A stretch of DNA of 64,000 bases, from the NCBI GenBank assembly GCA_009667805.1, contig CM019065.1:156479322-156543321 (forward strand), given 5' to 3'. A model generated the notes under the pieces. That model did no database searches. It saw nothing but the letters and a program-made list of their open reading frames with translations, and was not told the origin of the DNA. This DNA is from Leptobrachium leishanense (lineage: Eukaryota > Chordata > Amphibia > Anura > Megophryidae). Both the position numbers and the translations under genes were made by a program. This document shows, one piece after another, positions 34,622-45,415 of the stretch; the stretch's first letter is position 1, and each line of letters opens with the position of its first letter.

Positions 34622-35625
34622 CAGGGGTGTGGAAATTTTAAAAATATCTACTTGTCCAACGGTCTAAGTGGTAGTCCGATCTACTTGTCCTGATAAGAAA
34701 AATAATTTCAACAAAATAGTGTTTAGAGGTCTTTATTGTTAACAGCATGCACATCATTTATAATGTCCACAGATATAGACCTCAGACCAGATAATGCCCA
34801 CAGTGAATGTGGACATGCTATACAGTGAATGTGGGCATGCTATACAGTGAATGCGGACATGTCATACAGTGAATGTGGCATGTTTTTTCCCCCTCTCCTA
34901 TAATCTAGCCAGGGTATTTCCATGCTGAGTGCCCGCTGCCTCGTGGCCAGCCTTGTGTGCCAGGAAAATACTGAACCTCGTTTGACCTAGTGATTTGGGC
35001 ATTTAAAGGGCACAGTGGCAAGGGTTAACTCAGATCCTCTTTGGGTAAGGCATTTCCACGGCCTCCGAGCTGCTCGCTTTTATCCCTGTGCCAGCGCCAC
35101 TTTCTGTTTACTATACCCCAGGAGATCCCGCTCCACCCTCCTGACGATAAACGCTCACAGAGCGAGGGAAAGGGCTGCTTGGCATATTGCGTGGCAGAGC
35201 TGCTCACCTGGACACAGGGCCTGTTTTGTATCAGGCAGCCTCTGCAACCCCCCCCAAACGTCCTCCCAGACACCCCGTTCCATATTCATGCTTCTCGGCG
35301 GGTATAGAAGCAGTGCAGGATGGGGAGTGTGGATCGAAAGCTTGTGTGCAAGCGCCGTAGCTCTGGCCCCTCCCCTCATCGCGCCGCTCTGTGAGAGAGA
35401 GGAAGGAACGTCCGTGACAGTGGGCGTTCCTTGCACTCTCTGCGATCAGTGTACAAAGTGCGATCCTCCTATGGATGATCGCGCTTTATTTCCCGACGGC
35501 GCTCGTGTGCTGGGAGCAGTCCGGCGGGCTTATTGCCCGCCGGATTGCATCTCAAAATTATTTACTTGTCCGGCGCCCGGATCTTCATATAACGGGCGTC
35601 GGGCGATATAATTCCCACATCCCTG
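34622..35625. mobile_element. Nested hAT-like element
   Basis: CAGGGGTGTGGAAATT at the left and reverse complement of CAGGGATGTGGGAATT at the right, with ACTTGTCC motifs inside both ends. A 198-codon frame (35015-35611) inside it has no recognisable family and no supporting structure. Confidence 0.55.
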
Positions 35626-35656
35626 CTGTAATATATACACATACACACACACTGAG

Positions 35657-36175
35657 CTGGGGGGCATATCCATGAGCTGGGGGGCATATCCATGAGCTGG
35701 GGGGCATATCATGAGCTGGGGGGCATATCCATGAGCTGGGGGGCATATCCGAGAGCTGGGGGCAATATCCATGAGCTGGGGCATAATCTATGAGAGCTGG
35801 GGTATAATCCATGAGCTGGGGGGCATAATCCATGAGAGCTGGGGGCATATCCATGAGCTGGGGGCATATCCATGAGAGCTGGGGGCATATCCAAGAGCTG
35901 GGGGCATATCCATGAGCTGGGGGGCATATCCATGAGCTGGGGGGCATATCCATGAGAGCTGGGGGCAATATCCATGAGCTGGGGGCATATCCATGAGCTG
36001 GGGGGCATATCCATGAGCTGGGGGCATATCCATGAGAGCTGGGGGCAATATCCATGAACTGGGGCATATCCATGAGAGCTGGGGGCATATCTATGAGAGC
36101 TGAGGGCAATATCCATGAGAGCTGGGGGCATATCCATGTGAGCTGGGGCTTAATCAATGAGAGCTGGGGGCATTT
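35657..36175 (-). repeat. ~21-bp minisatellite (CATGAGCTGGGGGCATATC)
   Basis: About 24 units. Long minus-strand frames (35585-36157 and others) are repeat translations. A single unit is present at the equivalent position of the related hAT copy at 55395. Confidence 0.95.
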
Positions 36176-36321
36176 TTATATGAGGTCTGTTCTTATTGGA
36201 AAGCGTTCACATGACATAAAATAAAAGTATCGGTTCTCGGTATCGGTGAGTACTTGAAAAAAAGTATCGGTACTCGTACTCGGTCTTAAAAAAGTGGTAT
36301 CGGTACATCCCTAGTTTTTAA

Positions 36322-36960
36322 AGGGTTAAATGCCATTGGGCCACTGATTTCACCATGGATCTATAGAGAGTTGGATGCCCTCTATTAAAAACAGTTGTCA
36401 TTATGTTGGCCCAATGGTCAGTTTGGCACAAAAACAGTGACAACCGTGCCAGGCAAAAAATTTCATTAGTTTGAATAAGTAACTGTTTTTAAAGGGTTAA
36501 ATGCTGTCGGGCCACTGATTTCAACATGAATTTATATAGAATTGGATGCCTTCTATTAAAAACTGTTTTTGTTACACTGGCCCAATGGTCGGTTTGGCAC
36601 AGAAATAGTGCCAACACTGCCATTGGCACAAATTCCCATAAATTTGAATAAGTAACTGATGTTTTTAAAGGGTTAAATGCCGTTGGGCCACTGATTTCAC
36701 CATGTATTTATATAGAGTTGGATGCCCTCTATTAAAAACAGTTGTCAATAGCCTGGCCCAATGGTTAGTTTGGCACAGAAACCATGCCATCTGTGCTATG
36801 GGCACTGATTTCCATCAATTTGAATAGGTAACTGATGTTTTTAAAGGGTTAAATGCGGTTGGGCCACTGATTTCAACATAGAATTATATAGAGTTGGATG
36901 CCCTTCGTTAAAAACAGTTGTCTTTTGCCTGGCCCAATAGTCAGATTGGCACAGAAACCA
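36322..36960 (+). repeat. Left-arm tandem units, older and more diverged
   Basis: Four ~180-bp units with GGGTTAAATGCCGTTGGGCC and TATAGAGTTGGATGCC variants. These differ more from the others than the outer units do. Confidence 0.85.
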
Positions 36961-37386
36961 AGATCCTTTTTGGCAACAAGGCTGAGGCTCAACACTGCAC
37001 GTCCACCGTGAGCTGAGAAGACATTGAACCCCCTTGGAGCAAATCACAAGCAGTTCTCATATATATGCGTCCCCTCCACCCCCACCTCTCCAAAGAGAGA
37101 AGCTCCCGGAAAACCCCCCCAAAAAATCCCACCCCTTCCCGACCCCCCATGAGGAAAGAAAAACCCTAAATCCAGCTGTGTCCTTGGCACCTCCGTACAG
37201 AGAATGAAAGCAAACCCCCCCCTCAGTATAGCAATACAGAACAGTGACCCAACATACTAGCATAAAGAACACATTCCCCCTCCCATTCCAAGTGTGGGGT
37301 GACCCTATGGGAGTGCTCTTATACTAAACCCCCCTCCCATCCCGTCCATATCAACACGTAAACCACTATTGACAGTCTGAACTATA
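36961..37386. other. Non-coding core of the foldback element
   Basis: C-rich sequence (runs of C at 37070-37150) with no protein similarity. Confidence 0.4.
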
Positions 37387-37391
37387 CAATG

Positions 37392-37660
37392 TGTCACGGA
37401 TCCCCAGTAGAACTACAATGCTGGTCCCTGTATACAGAACCCTATCTACCCCTCCGATCCTTGAATGGTTGGTAAAGCTTACTATCTGCAGGGTACAACA
37501 GCCAGAAAGGGTTAACAGGCGCCTCCTGGCCACCCATGTGACCGCCGCGAGCCGGTATATCAATAGGCACCCAGCCAGCGAAAAGTGAACACAGCGCTGC
37601 CGGGTACCACCTGGGACGCCAGACGAGGCATGAGCACCCCCAGGACCACTGGACGTGACT
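37392..37660 (+). mobile_element. Short solo LTR (269 bp) with 5-bp TSD
   Basis: Begins TGTCACGG and ends CGTGACT (one change from CGTGACA), flanked by CAATG on both sides (37387-37391, 37661-37665). A TATA-like GGTATATCAATAG lies at about 37552-37564. Same terminal sequence class as 748-1408 and 28017-28578. Confidence 0.7.
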
Positions 37661-37665
37661 CAATG

Positions 37666-38779
37666 TCCATGTGGATTAAAAAGAAAAAACTGTAACCCCC
37701 CGTCCCAATCGAGGCAGACATCCATAGACCCAAAATCTTATAGCAGAACATAACAGTATCCCCACAGACAGAAAAGTAATACAAACCCCCCCATCCCATG
37801 TCATCCATACTGAAACTGCTATATATAGTGCGATCCATGCGATAGTCATGTGAATAATACAAAAAGAAAGAGCGTCCACTCCCATAAAGGCTCATCCTCA
37901 CCGTGCACCCTTCACCCCCGCCACTCTGGCATCAGTAAGTCCTGGGGCTAGGGTCCATGAGAAAGTGCACAAATGTGCCGATCACGGAGTACCCCGGCTG
38001 CCGGATACACGGCGTCAGGGCCCTATAGTAACACATACAACTACTGGGCAGAGTGTGTCTTATAGCTGCAGGTTTTGCCCCAAGAACGAGGCAAGACACA
38101 TTTTAGGTTGAATTGCAAACAGAATCTGTTTCTTGTGCAAAACACAGGTCATACTTATATGGAGCTGTCCCTATTGTTCACCCTCCTGCCCACCCTCAGA
38201 CATCCCGGAGCACCACTGCCTCCAGCCATTCCCCAGTCCCTGAATATAATGGCCACCACAGCCTCAGCCATTGCCCAGTTTGTGGAATGTCGCCCTTGTC
38301 CAGTCTGGAGATGGTTCGAAGGCCAAAGTCGGGTCGCAGCAGGTGGCGGCTTGATGCACGTAAGCAGTGGGCAGGAAAAACACAGTTTCCAAGCAAGCAG
38401 AATATTGAGGAACAGAAACACACATATGGGCATGTGAAAACAGGATGTAAAATAAGGGGCCCAATGGGGCAAAAAAGGTGCAGGGCAAAACAAAGGCAAA
38501 AAGTTTTTAAATGTGGTGGGACCCTGCAGCCTGTACCATCACAACAAACCAGAGCAATAGGAGGGTCAGTCGACCAAGAAAACGTCTGAATCAAAAATCA
38601 TGGAGGAATGCAAGGTTGAGGGGTATGGGACCAGGGAGAGCACGGCAGAACGGGAAGACGAGGGCCCGGCAAATAAGGGAGCACAAAACTGGAGGAGCGG
38701 AGGAAGCTACAAGGAGCTTCAATGGTGGGGATGACAGGTGTTAACCCAGGCCTGGTGTTGTGGTAAGGCCGGTACCTCC
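37666..38779. other. Non-coding core, probably L1-derived
   Basis: Several overlapping 60-160 codon frames occur on both strands but none shows a recognisable domain. It lies downstream (in minus orientation) of the ORF1 relic. Confidence 0.35.
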
Positions 38780-39480
38780 GTTCCACGGCCTCTGTCCAGG
38801 AGCACGAATAGATCTGCTGGCATGGGGATCCCCAATGCCTCCAACAGTCAAGTGTAATCGGCCGGTGAGCGCAGGGATATGAAGGCCCCATCATGGGGCA
38901 AAATGGAAACCTCCAGGGTAGCGGACTTCCTTGTGCGGAAGAAGCTCTGTAAGAGGCCATTGGGCTCTTCTCTTCGGAAGCGTAGAAGAAGCCACATCGT
39001 TGAAGAGATTCTGGGCAACCCCCTCAATCAAGGAGGCGCCATAACAGGCTGCAAGCAGCAGGGCATCCTTGGTGGAGTAATACCAGCACTTGAGCACCAC
39101 GTCCCACGGGGGTTCGTTGGGACCCAAGCATGGGCGCAGGGCTCTATGGATCCTATTTAGGCGCAACTCCACCTCCGGAGTGGCATGAACAACAGGGTGT
39201 GGAACAACTTGTCTCCGGACATCTCCGATACAATGGTTGGAGCGACGGGACCTGCTGTCCAGGTATTCTACTTCCTCCTGAAGCAACACGTAGTTGTCGC
39301 AGACCTCTCGTAATATAGCCTGCGCCTCGGCGTGATCAGTCTCCACTTAATGCTCAAGTTTGGCTATGCGGGTCCCCAGTGCGCCAATGTCCGTCCGTAG
39401 CCTCTCCAGGCCCGCCCTGAGGTCAGTCTGAAGGTCATCCTTCATAGTGAGCAAGAGCTTTCTTGTCACATCGAGGACAA
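38780..39480 (-). pseudogene. L1-type ORF1 relic
   Basis: Read on the minus strand: a coiled-coil-like part (LQTDLRAGLERLRTDIGAL, 39360-39430), a stop at about 39347, then EVEYLDSRSRRSNHCIGDV (the L1 ORF1 RRM opening, normally with NxRIRG), HRALRPCLGPNEPPWDVV and, after a frame change near 38890, PWRFPF of the C-terminal domain. It differs from the ORF1 at 3070-4188, so it is another L1 subfamily. Sequence up to about 39740 is probably its 5' UTR. Confidence 0.7.
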
Positions 39481-39744
39481 GGCTCACCTTTCGCGACGGA
39501 CTCACGACGACGCCATCCTGACAGCTTCTGAATGCACCACCGCCAACAGCAGGGGAAAATACTGGGCAATTTCAGCTTGGCTCGATTTGGGGTTCAACTT
39601 GCTCCTGGGCATGGAAGCTAAACACCACAGGCTACAATGAAGTCCAGGGCTGATCAGTGGAGGCTACTGTCAGTTGTGGAAGCGCCACCTGCGCAGAAGC
39701 TCAGAGATCAGGCAGCCATGTCAGAGCTCGGCCAAACCACACCA

Positions 39745-41030
39745 CCCATTGTGCCACTGATTTTAATAGAGGGCATCCACCTCTAAATAAATCCATGTTG
39801 AATTCAGTGGCCCAATGGCAATTAACCCTTTGAAATCATCACTTATTCAAAATAGTAAAAATCAACACCATTGGCACAGTTGGCACTGTTTTCGTGGAAA
39901 ACTTGCCATTGGGCCAGGCTGAAGACAATGGTGTTTGATAGAGGGCATCCACCTCTATATAAATCCATGTTGAATTCAGTGGCCCAATGGCAATTAACCC
40001 TTTGAAAACATCAGTTACTTATTCAAAATGGTAAAAATCAGCACCCATGGCACAGTTGGCACTGTTTACGTGGCAAACTTGCCATTGGGCCAGGCTGAAG
40101 ACAATTGTGTTTGATGGAGGACATTCACCTCTATATAAATCCATGTTGAATTCAGTGGCCCAATGGCAATTAACCCTTTGAAAACATCAGTTACTTATTC
40201 AAAATAGTAAAAATCAACACCCTTGGCACAGTTGGCACTGTTTTCGTGGAAACTTGCAATGGGCCAGGCTGAAGACAATGGTGTTTGATAGAGGACATCC
40301 ACCTCTATTTAAATCCATGTTGAATTCAGTGGCCCAATGGCAATTAACCTTTGAAAACATCAGTTACTTATTCAAAACAGTAAAAATCAGCACCCATGGC
40401 ACAGTTGGCACTGTTTACGTGGCAAACTTGCCATTGGGCCAGGCTGAAGACAATTGTGTTTGATGGAGGACATTCACCTCTATATAAATCCATGTTGAAT
40501 TCAGTGGCCCAATGGCAATTAACCCTTTGAAAACATCAGTTACTTATTCAAAATAGTAAAAATCAACACCCTTGGCACAGTTGGCACTGTTTTCGTGGAA
40601 TACTTGCAATTGGGCCAGGCTGAAGACAATGGTGTTTGGTAGAGGGCATCCACCTCTATTTAAATCCATGTTGAATTCAGTGGCCCAATGGCAATTAACC
40701 CTTTGAAAACATCAGTTACTTATTCAAAACAGTAAAAATCAGCACCCATGGCACAGTTGGCACTGTTTACGTGGAAAACTTGCCATTGGGCCAGGCTGAA
40801 GACAATTGTGTTTGATGGAGGACATTCACCTCTATATAAATCCATGTTGAATTCAGTGGCCCAATGGCAATTAACCCTTTGAAAACATCAGTTACTTATT
40901 CAAAATAGTAAAAATCAACACCCTTGGCACAGTTGGCATTGATTTTTCTGCCCAAATTGCAGTTGGGCCAGGCTAAATTTGACATTGTTTGGTAGAGGGC
41001 ATCCACCTCTATATAAATCCATGTTAAAAT
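39745..41030 (-). repeat. Right-arm ~177-bp tandem units
   Basis: About seven units, all in reverse orientation relative to 32940-33320, alternating between two unit types (CACCCATGGCACAG and CACCCTTGGCACAG). Alternation suggests expansion of a two-unit block. Confidence 0.9.
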
Positions 41031-41173
41031 CATTGGCACAATGGCAATTTACCATCTAAAATCAGGTTTTTATTGAAATTTTACATACTTAGAATTCAAC
41101 CGAATCAGAAACCAACTTCCACGAATAAGTAACTGGCCGAATAAGAAATTAACTTCAGCCTCGTCAGTTCAGG

Positions 41174-41556
41174 TGGACTTATTACTTTGTATGCAGGATA
41201 TGCTCGCTATGCTGCCGCTCTGATTATACTAGTGCAATAACTTACCTCCTTTCCTATTTATTGTGAACCCACGAAGGTTCACATTCCTACTGTGTCAGGA
41301 TATTTTTACGCTAGTTTCAGAATTTTGATATTCAATAATAACATTGTGTCTCCTAGCCATAGAGGAACCTTTTGCGTTTTTCTATCTGCTACGTGTCCTT
41401 TATCTAACTCCACCATATCGTGCTTCTAAGCCGTTTCCTAGGACCAGGGTTATTTTGACCACAATATTGGTTTATTTCTAGTAAGATGGGAATCTACGAG
41501 CTCTACCCATTGAACTAAAACCATAGCTGTATTGTATTACTTTGTAACTTAACACA
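41174..41556. other. Non-coding stretch
   Basis: Unique AT-rich sequence flanking the foldback element. Nothing is recognised. Confidence 0.4.
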
Positions 41557-41560
41557 TTAA

Positions 41561-41826
41561 CCCGGAGGCAAGGCGGTACCTCAACGCCGCTGTTCGGCAT
41601 AGTGTGCCCCGCTGGAGCCGAGGCCGGCCCTCGGCCCGCCTACTTTGCTTACGTGTGCGCCAATCCTGTCATTGGCTGTCTGGTGGTAGCAAATGACACG
41701 ATCAGCACCCACGCAATGTAGACAGGCTGATCGAGTCTATAGGCAGGCTGCATGGTGTGCTATGCCGGCCTGCTGCGTTTAGGCCCACTGCAAGGATGGC
41801 ATAGCACGCCCAGCAGTGCCAAAGTG
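41561..41826. mobile_element. Small TTAA-flanked palindromic element
   Basis: TTAA on both sides (41557-41560, 41827-41830). The interior has GGCCGGCCCTCGGCC, GATCAGC...GCTGATC and GGCATAGCAC-type inverted pieces. A related element is at 51038-51322. Confidence 0.5.
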
Positions 41827-41839
41827 TTAAACTAACACC

Positions 41840-42298
41840 AATCAAAAATCCCATACTCACATCAGATCCTTCAAGGCTCCCTAAGATCAAACAGTGACCT
41901 GCGCCTAGCTTCTCCCCGCATCACCTCTTCCCATGATAGACTGCAGCACTTCTCACGCGCAGCCCCCATTCTCTGGAACACTCTCCCTCGTACTGTCAGA
42001 CTTTCCCCTAACTTCTCTTCCTTCAAACGCTCCCTTAAAACGTTCCTATTTAGGGAAGCCTACCGCCCAACTCACTGACGCAACCATCAATCACGCTCAC
42101 CTTACAGTCCTCTCCTCCTGTTTCCAACCCCAACCCTCCTAGAGTGTGAGTTCCTACGGGAATAGGGCCCTCATCTCCTCCTGTACTGTTTGTCAAATGC
42201 TGTTCAATGTATTGTAACCCTGTCTATACTGTGCCTATTGTACAGCGCTGCGGAATATGCTGGCGCTTTATAAATAAAGAATAATAATAACAAATAAT
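41840..42298 (+). mobile_element. L2-type LINE 3' end
   Basis: Encodes the ORF2 C-terminal tail (HAQPPFSGTLSLVLSDFPLT in one frame; the matching frame of the related copy reads WNSLPRTVRLSP-type sequence) and ends with GTACAGCGCTGCGGAATATGCTGGCGC then TTATAAATAAAGAATAATAATAA. The same sequence on the minus strand begins the L2 at 58317. Confidence 0.85.
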
Positions 42299-42979
42299 AA
42301 TCCACCGCTTCCTCGCTCTGTGGGCAACAAAACACTGGGAACACGCCCTGAACCCTTCCACCTCCCCTGCCGGACCTTACTTCTGCCTGTCTTCACAGAG
42401 CTCTGTGGGCTCCCCGAGCTAATAACAGAGTTGGCACGCAGCACTGCTGGTGTTATCTTGTGGATCAAAAAGTAAAACAACTCCGGCTGCTAAGAAAGGG
42501 TTTCAGTCAGAATATAGATGTTAAAGGTCAGCCTAGGGTTGCCAGATCAGCAATGTTTTCCTTAATACATAATATATTCATGCTGATGGGCAGTGCATGA
42601 AAAACTCAACCCTGCAGCATGTAGTATCCATATGCTGCAGATAAGAAATGAAAAAGGAGTCCCATGTGACCTGCCTTGATTTTCACTTCAGCATCACATA
42701 AATAATACCTGTTGCAGGGCAGCAATTTTCCCTGTGCTCCCCTCTGCATGAAACAGTAAATTGTCCAGGAAAACATGGCTGATCTGGCTAACATAAGTGA
42801 GCCACAAATGGAAAATGGCTGCTGCGCAAGTTTTCCGTTTGCATCTTATCTTTAAGACCGAATAGTGATCTGGCCCCATTTCCAGTTTTTTTTTCCTGCT
42901 TCTTTTCAATAGGATACCAAAATATTTCAATGCATGAATTTAAATCTGGGAAGGCCCCCAGGACATTGATAAAGATATA
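42299..42979. other. Non-coding stretch
   Basis: No gene. A short inverted repeat around 42600-42790 (GCAGCATGTAG, CCTGTTGCAGGGC) is weak. Confidence 0.4.
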
Positions 42980-43142
42980 CAGGGTTATTCAGAGAGCGTG
43001 AAAAGCAGGAGAATGACTGGAGAATGAAAAATTCTGGGTTAAAATAGCCCCTTTCATCTCACTTTCCAAATCGGCTATTTTGACCTAGAATTTTTCATTC
43101 TCCAGTCATTCTCCTGCTTTTCACACTCTCTGAATAACCCTG
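42980..43142. mobile_element. 163-bp palindromic mariner MITE
   Basis: CAGGGTTATTCAGAGAGC and its reverse complement bound a near-perfect hairpin with ~70-bp arms. Its ends match the longer elements at 10135 and 29262 while its interior does not. Confidence 0.85.
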
Positions 43143-43602
43143 ATATTGTCTAGTTCACGGTTCCTCATTGCGCGGCTCCCCAGTCGCATGTGGGTCACGT
43201 AGAAGGCAGTGGTGGCTCGTGGACTGCAAAGCCGAGGCACTTGCAATCAGGCAGTGTGTTGTAACGTTGGTTAGGGTGACTCGGTCCAGTCCGGGTCCCC
43301 CATGTTCGACTGTGCTCTGCATCAGTAGAAATATTGGGGAACTTTCTGTATGTGTGCGTGGCTGGGTGGCTGGAAGGCTGTGCAACTACTGCACTAGTTC
43401 TGTTGCTATGTGACTGGCACGAAGAGGGGCATACCACTGAATGAGGGAGGGGCATACATTGAATGAGGGAGGAGCGTACCACTGAGCGAAGGAAAGGCGT
43501 ACGGCTGATCGATGGAGGGGTGTGACGTGCAGGCGCCATCTGATCACACAGCAGAAAGAATGCAAGGTAGTGGCAGAGGAAAGTATGCAAGGAAGGGGCA
43601 GA
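43143..43602. other. Non-coding stretch leading into the 23-bp array
   Basis: No supported gene. Short near-repeats of GAATGAGGGAGGGGCATAC occur at 43438-43500. Confidence 0.5.
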
Positions 43603-44345
43603 TGAAAGAATGAAGGGGACGCAGAGGAAAGAATGAAGGGGACGCAGAGGAAAGAATGAAAGGGACGCAGAGGAAAGAATGAAAGGGACGCAGAGGAAAG
43701 AATGAAAGGGACGCAGAGGAAAGAATGAAAGGGACGCAGTGGAAAGAATGAAAGGGACGCAGGGGAAAGAATGAAAGGGACGCAGAGGAAAGAATGAAAG
43801 GGACGCAGAGGAAAGAATGAAAGGGACGCAGAGGAAAGAATGAAAGGGACGCAGAGAAAAGAATGAAAGGGACGCAGAGGAAAGAATGAAAGGGACGCAG
43901 TGGAAAGAATGAAAGGGACGCAGTGGAAAGAATGAAAGGGACGCAGAGGAAAGAATGAAAGGGACGCAGTGGAAAGCATGAAAGGGACGCAGAGAAAAGA
44001 ATGAAAGGGACGCAGAGGAAAGAATGAAAGGGACGCAGAGGAAAGAATGAAAGGGACGCAGTGGAAAGCATGAAAGGGACGCAGAGGAAAGAATGAAAGG
44101 GACGCAGAGGAAAGAATGAAAGGGACGCAGTGGAAAGAATGAAAGGGACGCAGAGGAAAGAATGAAAGGGACGCAGTGGAAAGCATGAAAGGGACGCAGG
44201 GGAAAGAATGAAAGGGACGCAGTGGAAAGAATGAAAGGGACGCAGTGGAAAGAATGAAAGGGACGCAGTGGAAAGAATGAAAGGGACGCAGAGGAAAGAA
44301 TGAAAGGGACGCAGAGGCACAGAGGAAAGAAAGGGACACAGAGGG
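43603..44345 (+). repeat. 23-bp tandem array, ~31 units
   Basis: Unit GGAAAGAATGAAAGGGACGCAGA. Because 23 is not a multiple of 3 and the reverse strand of the unit lacks stops, all three minus frames stay open (491, 360 and 297 codons) and encode a 23-residue period. These are not genes. Confidence 0.95.
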
Positions 44346-44455
44346 CAGAATGAAAGTAAGAGCCAGAGGATAGAGGCACAGAGAAGAGTAAAGTAATAAG
44401 AGACACAGAAAGCAGAGGAAAGAATGAGTGAAAGCAAGAAAAAAAGAAGATAAGA

Positions 44456-44690
44456 CAGTGAGGAGCACCGGCTGGGTGAAGTAGAAGTAACATCACTGCT
44501 CTATAACCGTGGAGAGACTGTGGAGACACAGGTTCGATCCCAGCAAGAGCATCTCTACAGTAAGTTTCCTTGGGCATGACACCTAACAGTACATACTCGC
44601 CACCCAGGACATACTTGAAAACGAGAGAAATCTCAATGTATCCTTCCTGGTAAAATCCTTTCTCAAACAAAAAAGGAGGAAAAAAAGATG
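44456..44690 (+). mobile_element. tRNA-derived SINE with LINE-matching tail
   Basis: The head (44458-44545) has an internal Pol III promoter: an A-box-like GCTGGGTGAAGTAG near 44470 and a B box GGTTCGATCCC at 44531-44541, with a tRNA-like GCTCTATAACC between. The tail (44571-44672) ends GAGAAATCTCAATGTATCC, TTCCTGGTAAAATCC, matching the 3' end of the LINE at 13664-14750. Non-coding; it would use that LINE's enzyme. Confidence 0.75.
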
Positions 44691-45415
44691 AAATCCGGGA
44701 AGTTGAAAGCTGAGATAAAATTACAGTTAAGGGACTTAATGCATTTTTCTGCTCCGTATTGATTAGAGCTAGGATATATTCTTCTTAGATCAAGAAGTGT
44801 TACAGTTATCTGTATTATAGTCTTAAAATATACAGTATTCTTGGGGGGGGGGCAAACTGATAGGCCTCAAGCATTTCAGTAATGTGGCTCTCCTCTTGCT
44901 GATCTTTTGCCACCATGGCATCCCAAGCAAAAAAACCTGATGATCCCTGGTCTAGTTCTTCCTAGTGTCAGACAGGATGGTGTTTCAATAGGTAATCATT
45001 ATTTGGTGTTTTGCTTCCTGCGCAGCATTTGGTCAGCAGGGATGCCCACTCATAATAATTTATAAAAGATTATAGCTCTATTGCAAATCTGGTGTAAATG
45101 TACCAACAGACCGTAATGGGTGGCTCTGGAAAGTTTACAACAGCTCTGGTTCAGTTTACACCAGTGTTGGCATAAAGCCCTATATGCCCAGGAAACCATC
45201 GAGGAATTCCCAGCATTCCCTGCAGAGCAGCCATGAGCAGGGTTACATAATGCAGAGATAAATCATTACACAAGAGGCACTCTAAAAATGAGATACAAGA
45301 GTGGGTGTCTGTGGAGGCGCTTACTAGGTAACTGTGGTTCCTTAAAAAAAGGGGGGGGGTGCTGCTGCCTACAAGGGGTTGCACATAAATCTCAACCTAA
45401 ATGTGCAAATAAATG
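44691..45415. other. Non-coding stretch upstream of PPP2R2A
   Basis: No supported feature apart from a G-run at 44845-44852. Confidence 0.4.

Larger units (their letters stand above)
33968..36313. mobile_element. hAT-type element with perfect 8-bp TSD
   Basis: Ends TGGGGTTGCACCGATAC and reverse complement of TAGGGATGTACCGATACC are flanked by GTTTTTAA on both sides (33960-33967, 36314-36321). Eight-base duplications and TAGGG(A/T)TG-type ends fit hAT. No transposase. It contains CG-rich inverted segments (34080-34580), a second nested element (34622-35625) and a minisatellite (35657-36175). The relative at 54873-61477 shares both ends and the sequence around CATGAGCTGGGGGCATTT. Confidence 0.85.
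32802..41164. mobile_element. 8.4-kb composite foldback element, 9-bp TSD
   Basis: The ends ACGAGGCTGAAGTTA and reverse complement are flanked by a perfect 9-bp repeat CAGTTCAGG (32793-32801 and 41165-41173). A unique ~140-bp terminal section is near-identical on both sides. Inside it lie arms made of ~177-bp tandem units in opposite orientation. The left arm carries a nested hAT; the middle (36960-39745) holds an L1 ORF1 relic and a solo LTR. A 9-bp duplication fits Mutator-like elements, and the arm architecture is that of foldback elements. No transposase of its own is visible. Confidence 0.85.

Noticed and set aside
35015..35611. 198-codon plus-strand frame
   Set aside because: Lies wholly inside a nested GC-rich hAT-like MITE; no motif of a hAT transposase (no DDE or BED zinc finger) and no other recognisable family.
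35585..36157. 190-codon minus-strand frame rich in Met-Asp-Met-Pro-Pro
   Set aside because: Translation of the ~21-bp minisatellite inside a hAT element.
38075..38744. Overlapping 120-158 codon frames on both strands
   Set aside because: No recognised motif; they sit in the decayed L1-derived core of the foldback element.
44471..44545. Functional tRNA gene
   Set aside because: A- and B-box-like sequences are present but the cloverleaf is imperfect and the sequence runs directly into a LINE-type tail, so a SINE is the better call.
43195..44670. 491-codon minus-strand frame and two overlapping long frames
   Set aside because: They are translations of the 23-bp tandem array in three frames, with no domain and no coding signature outside the array.
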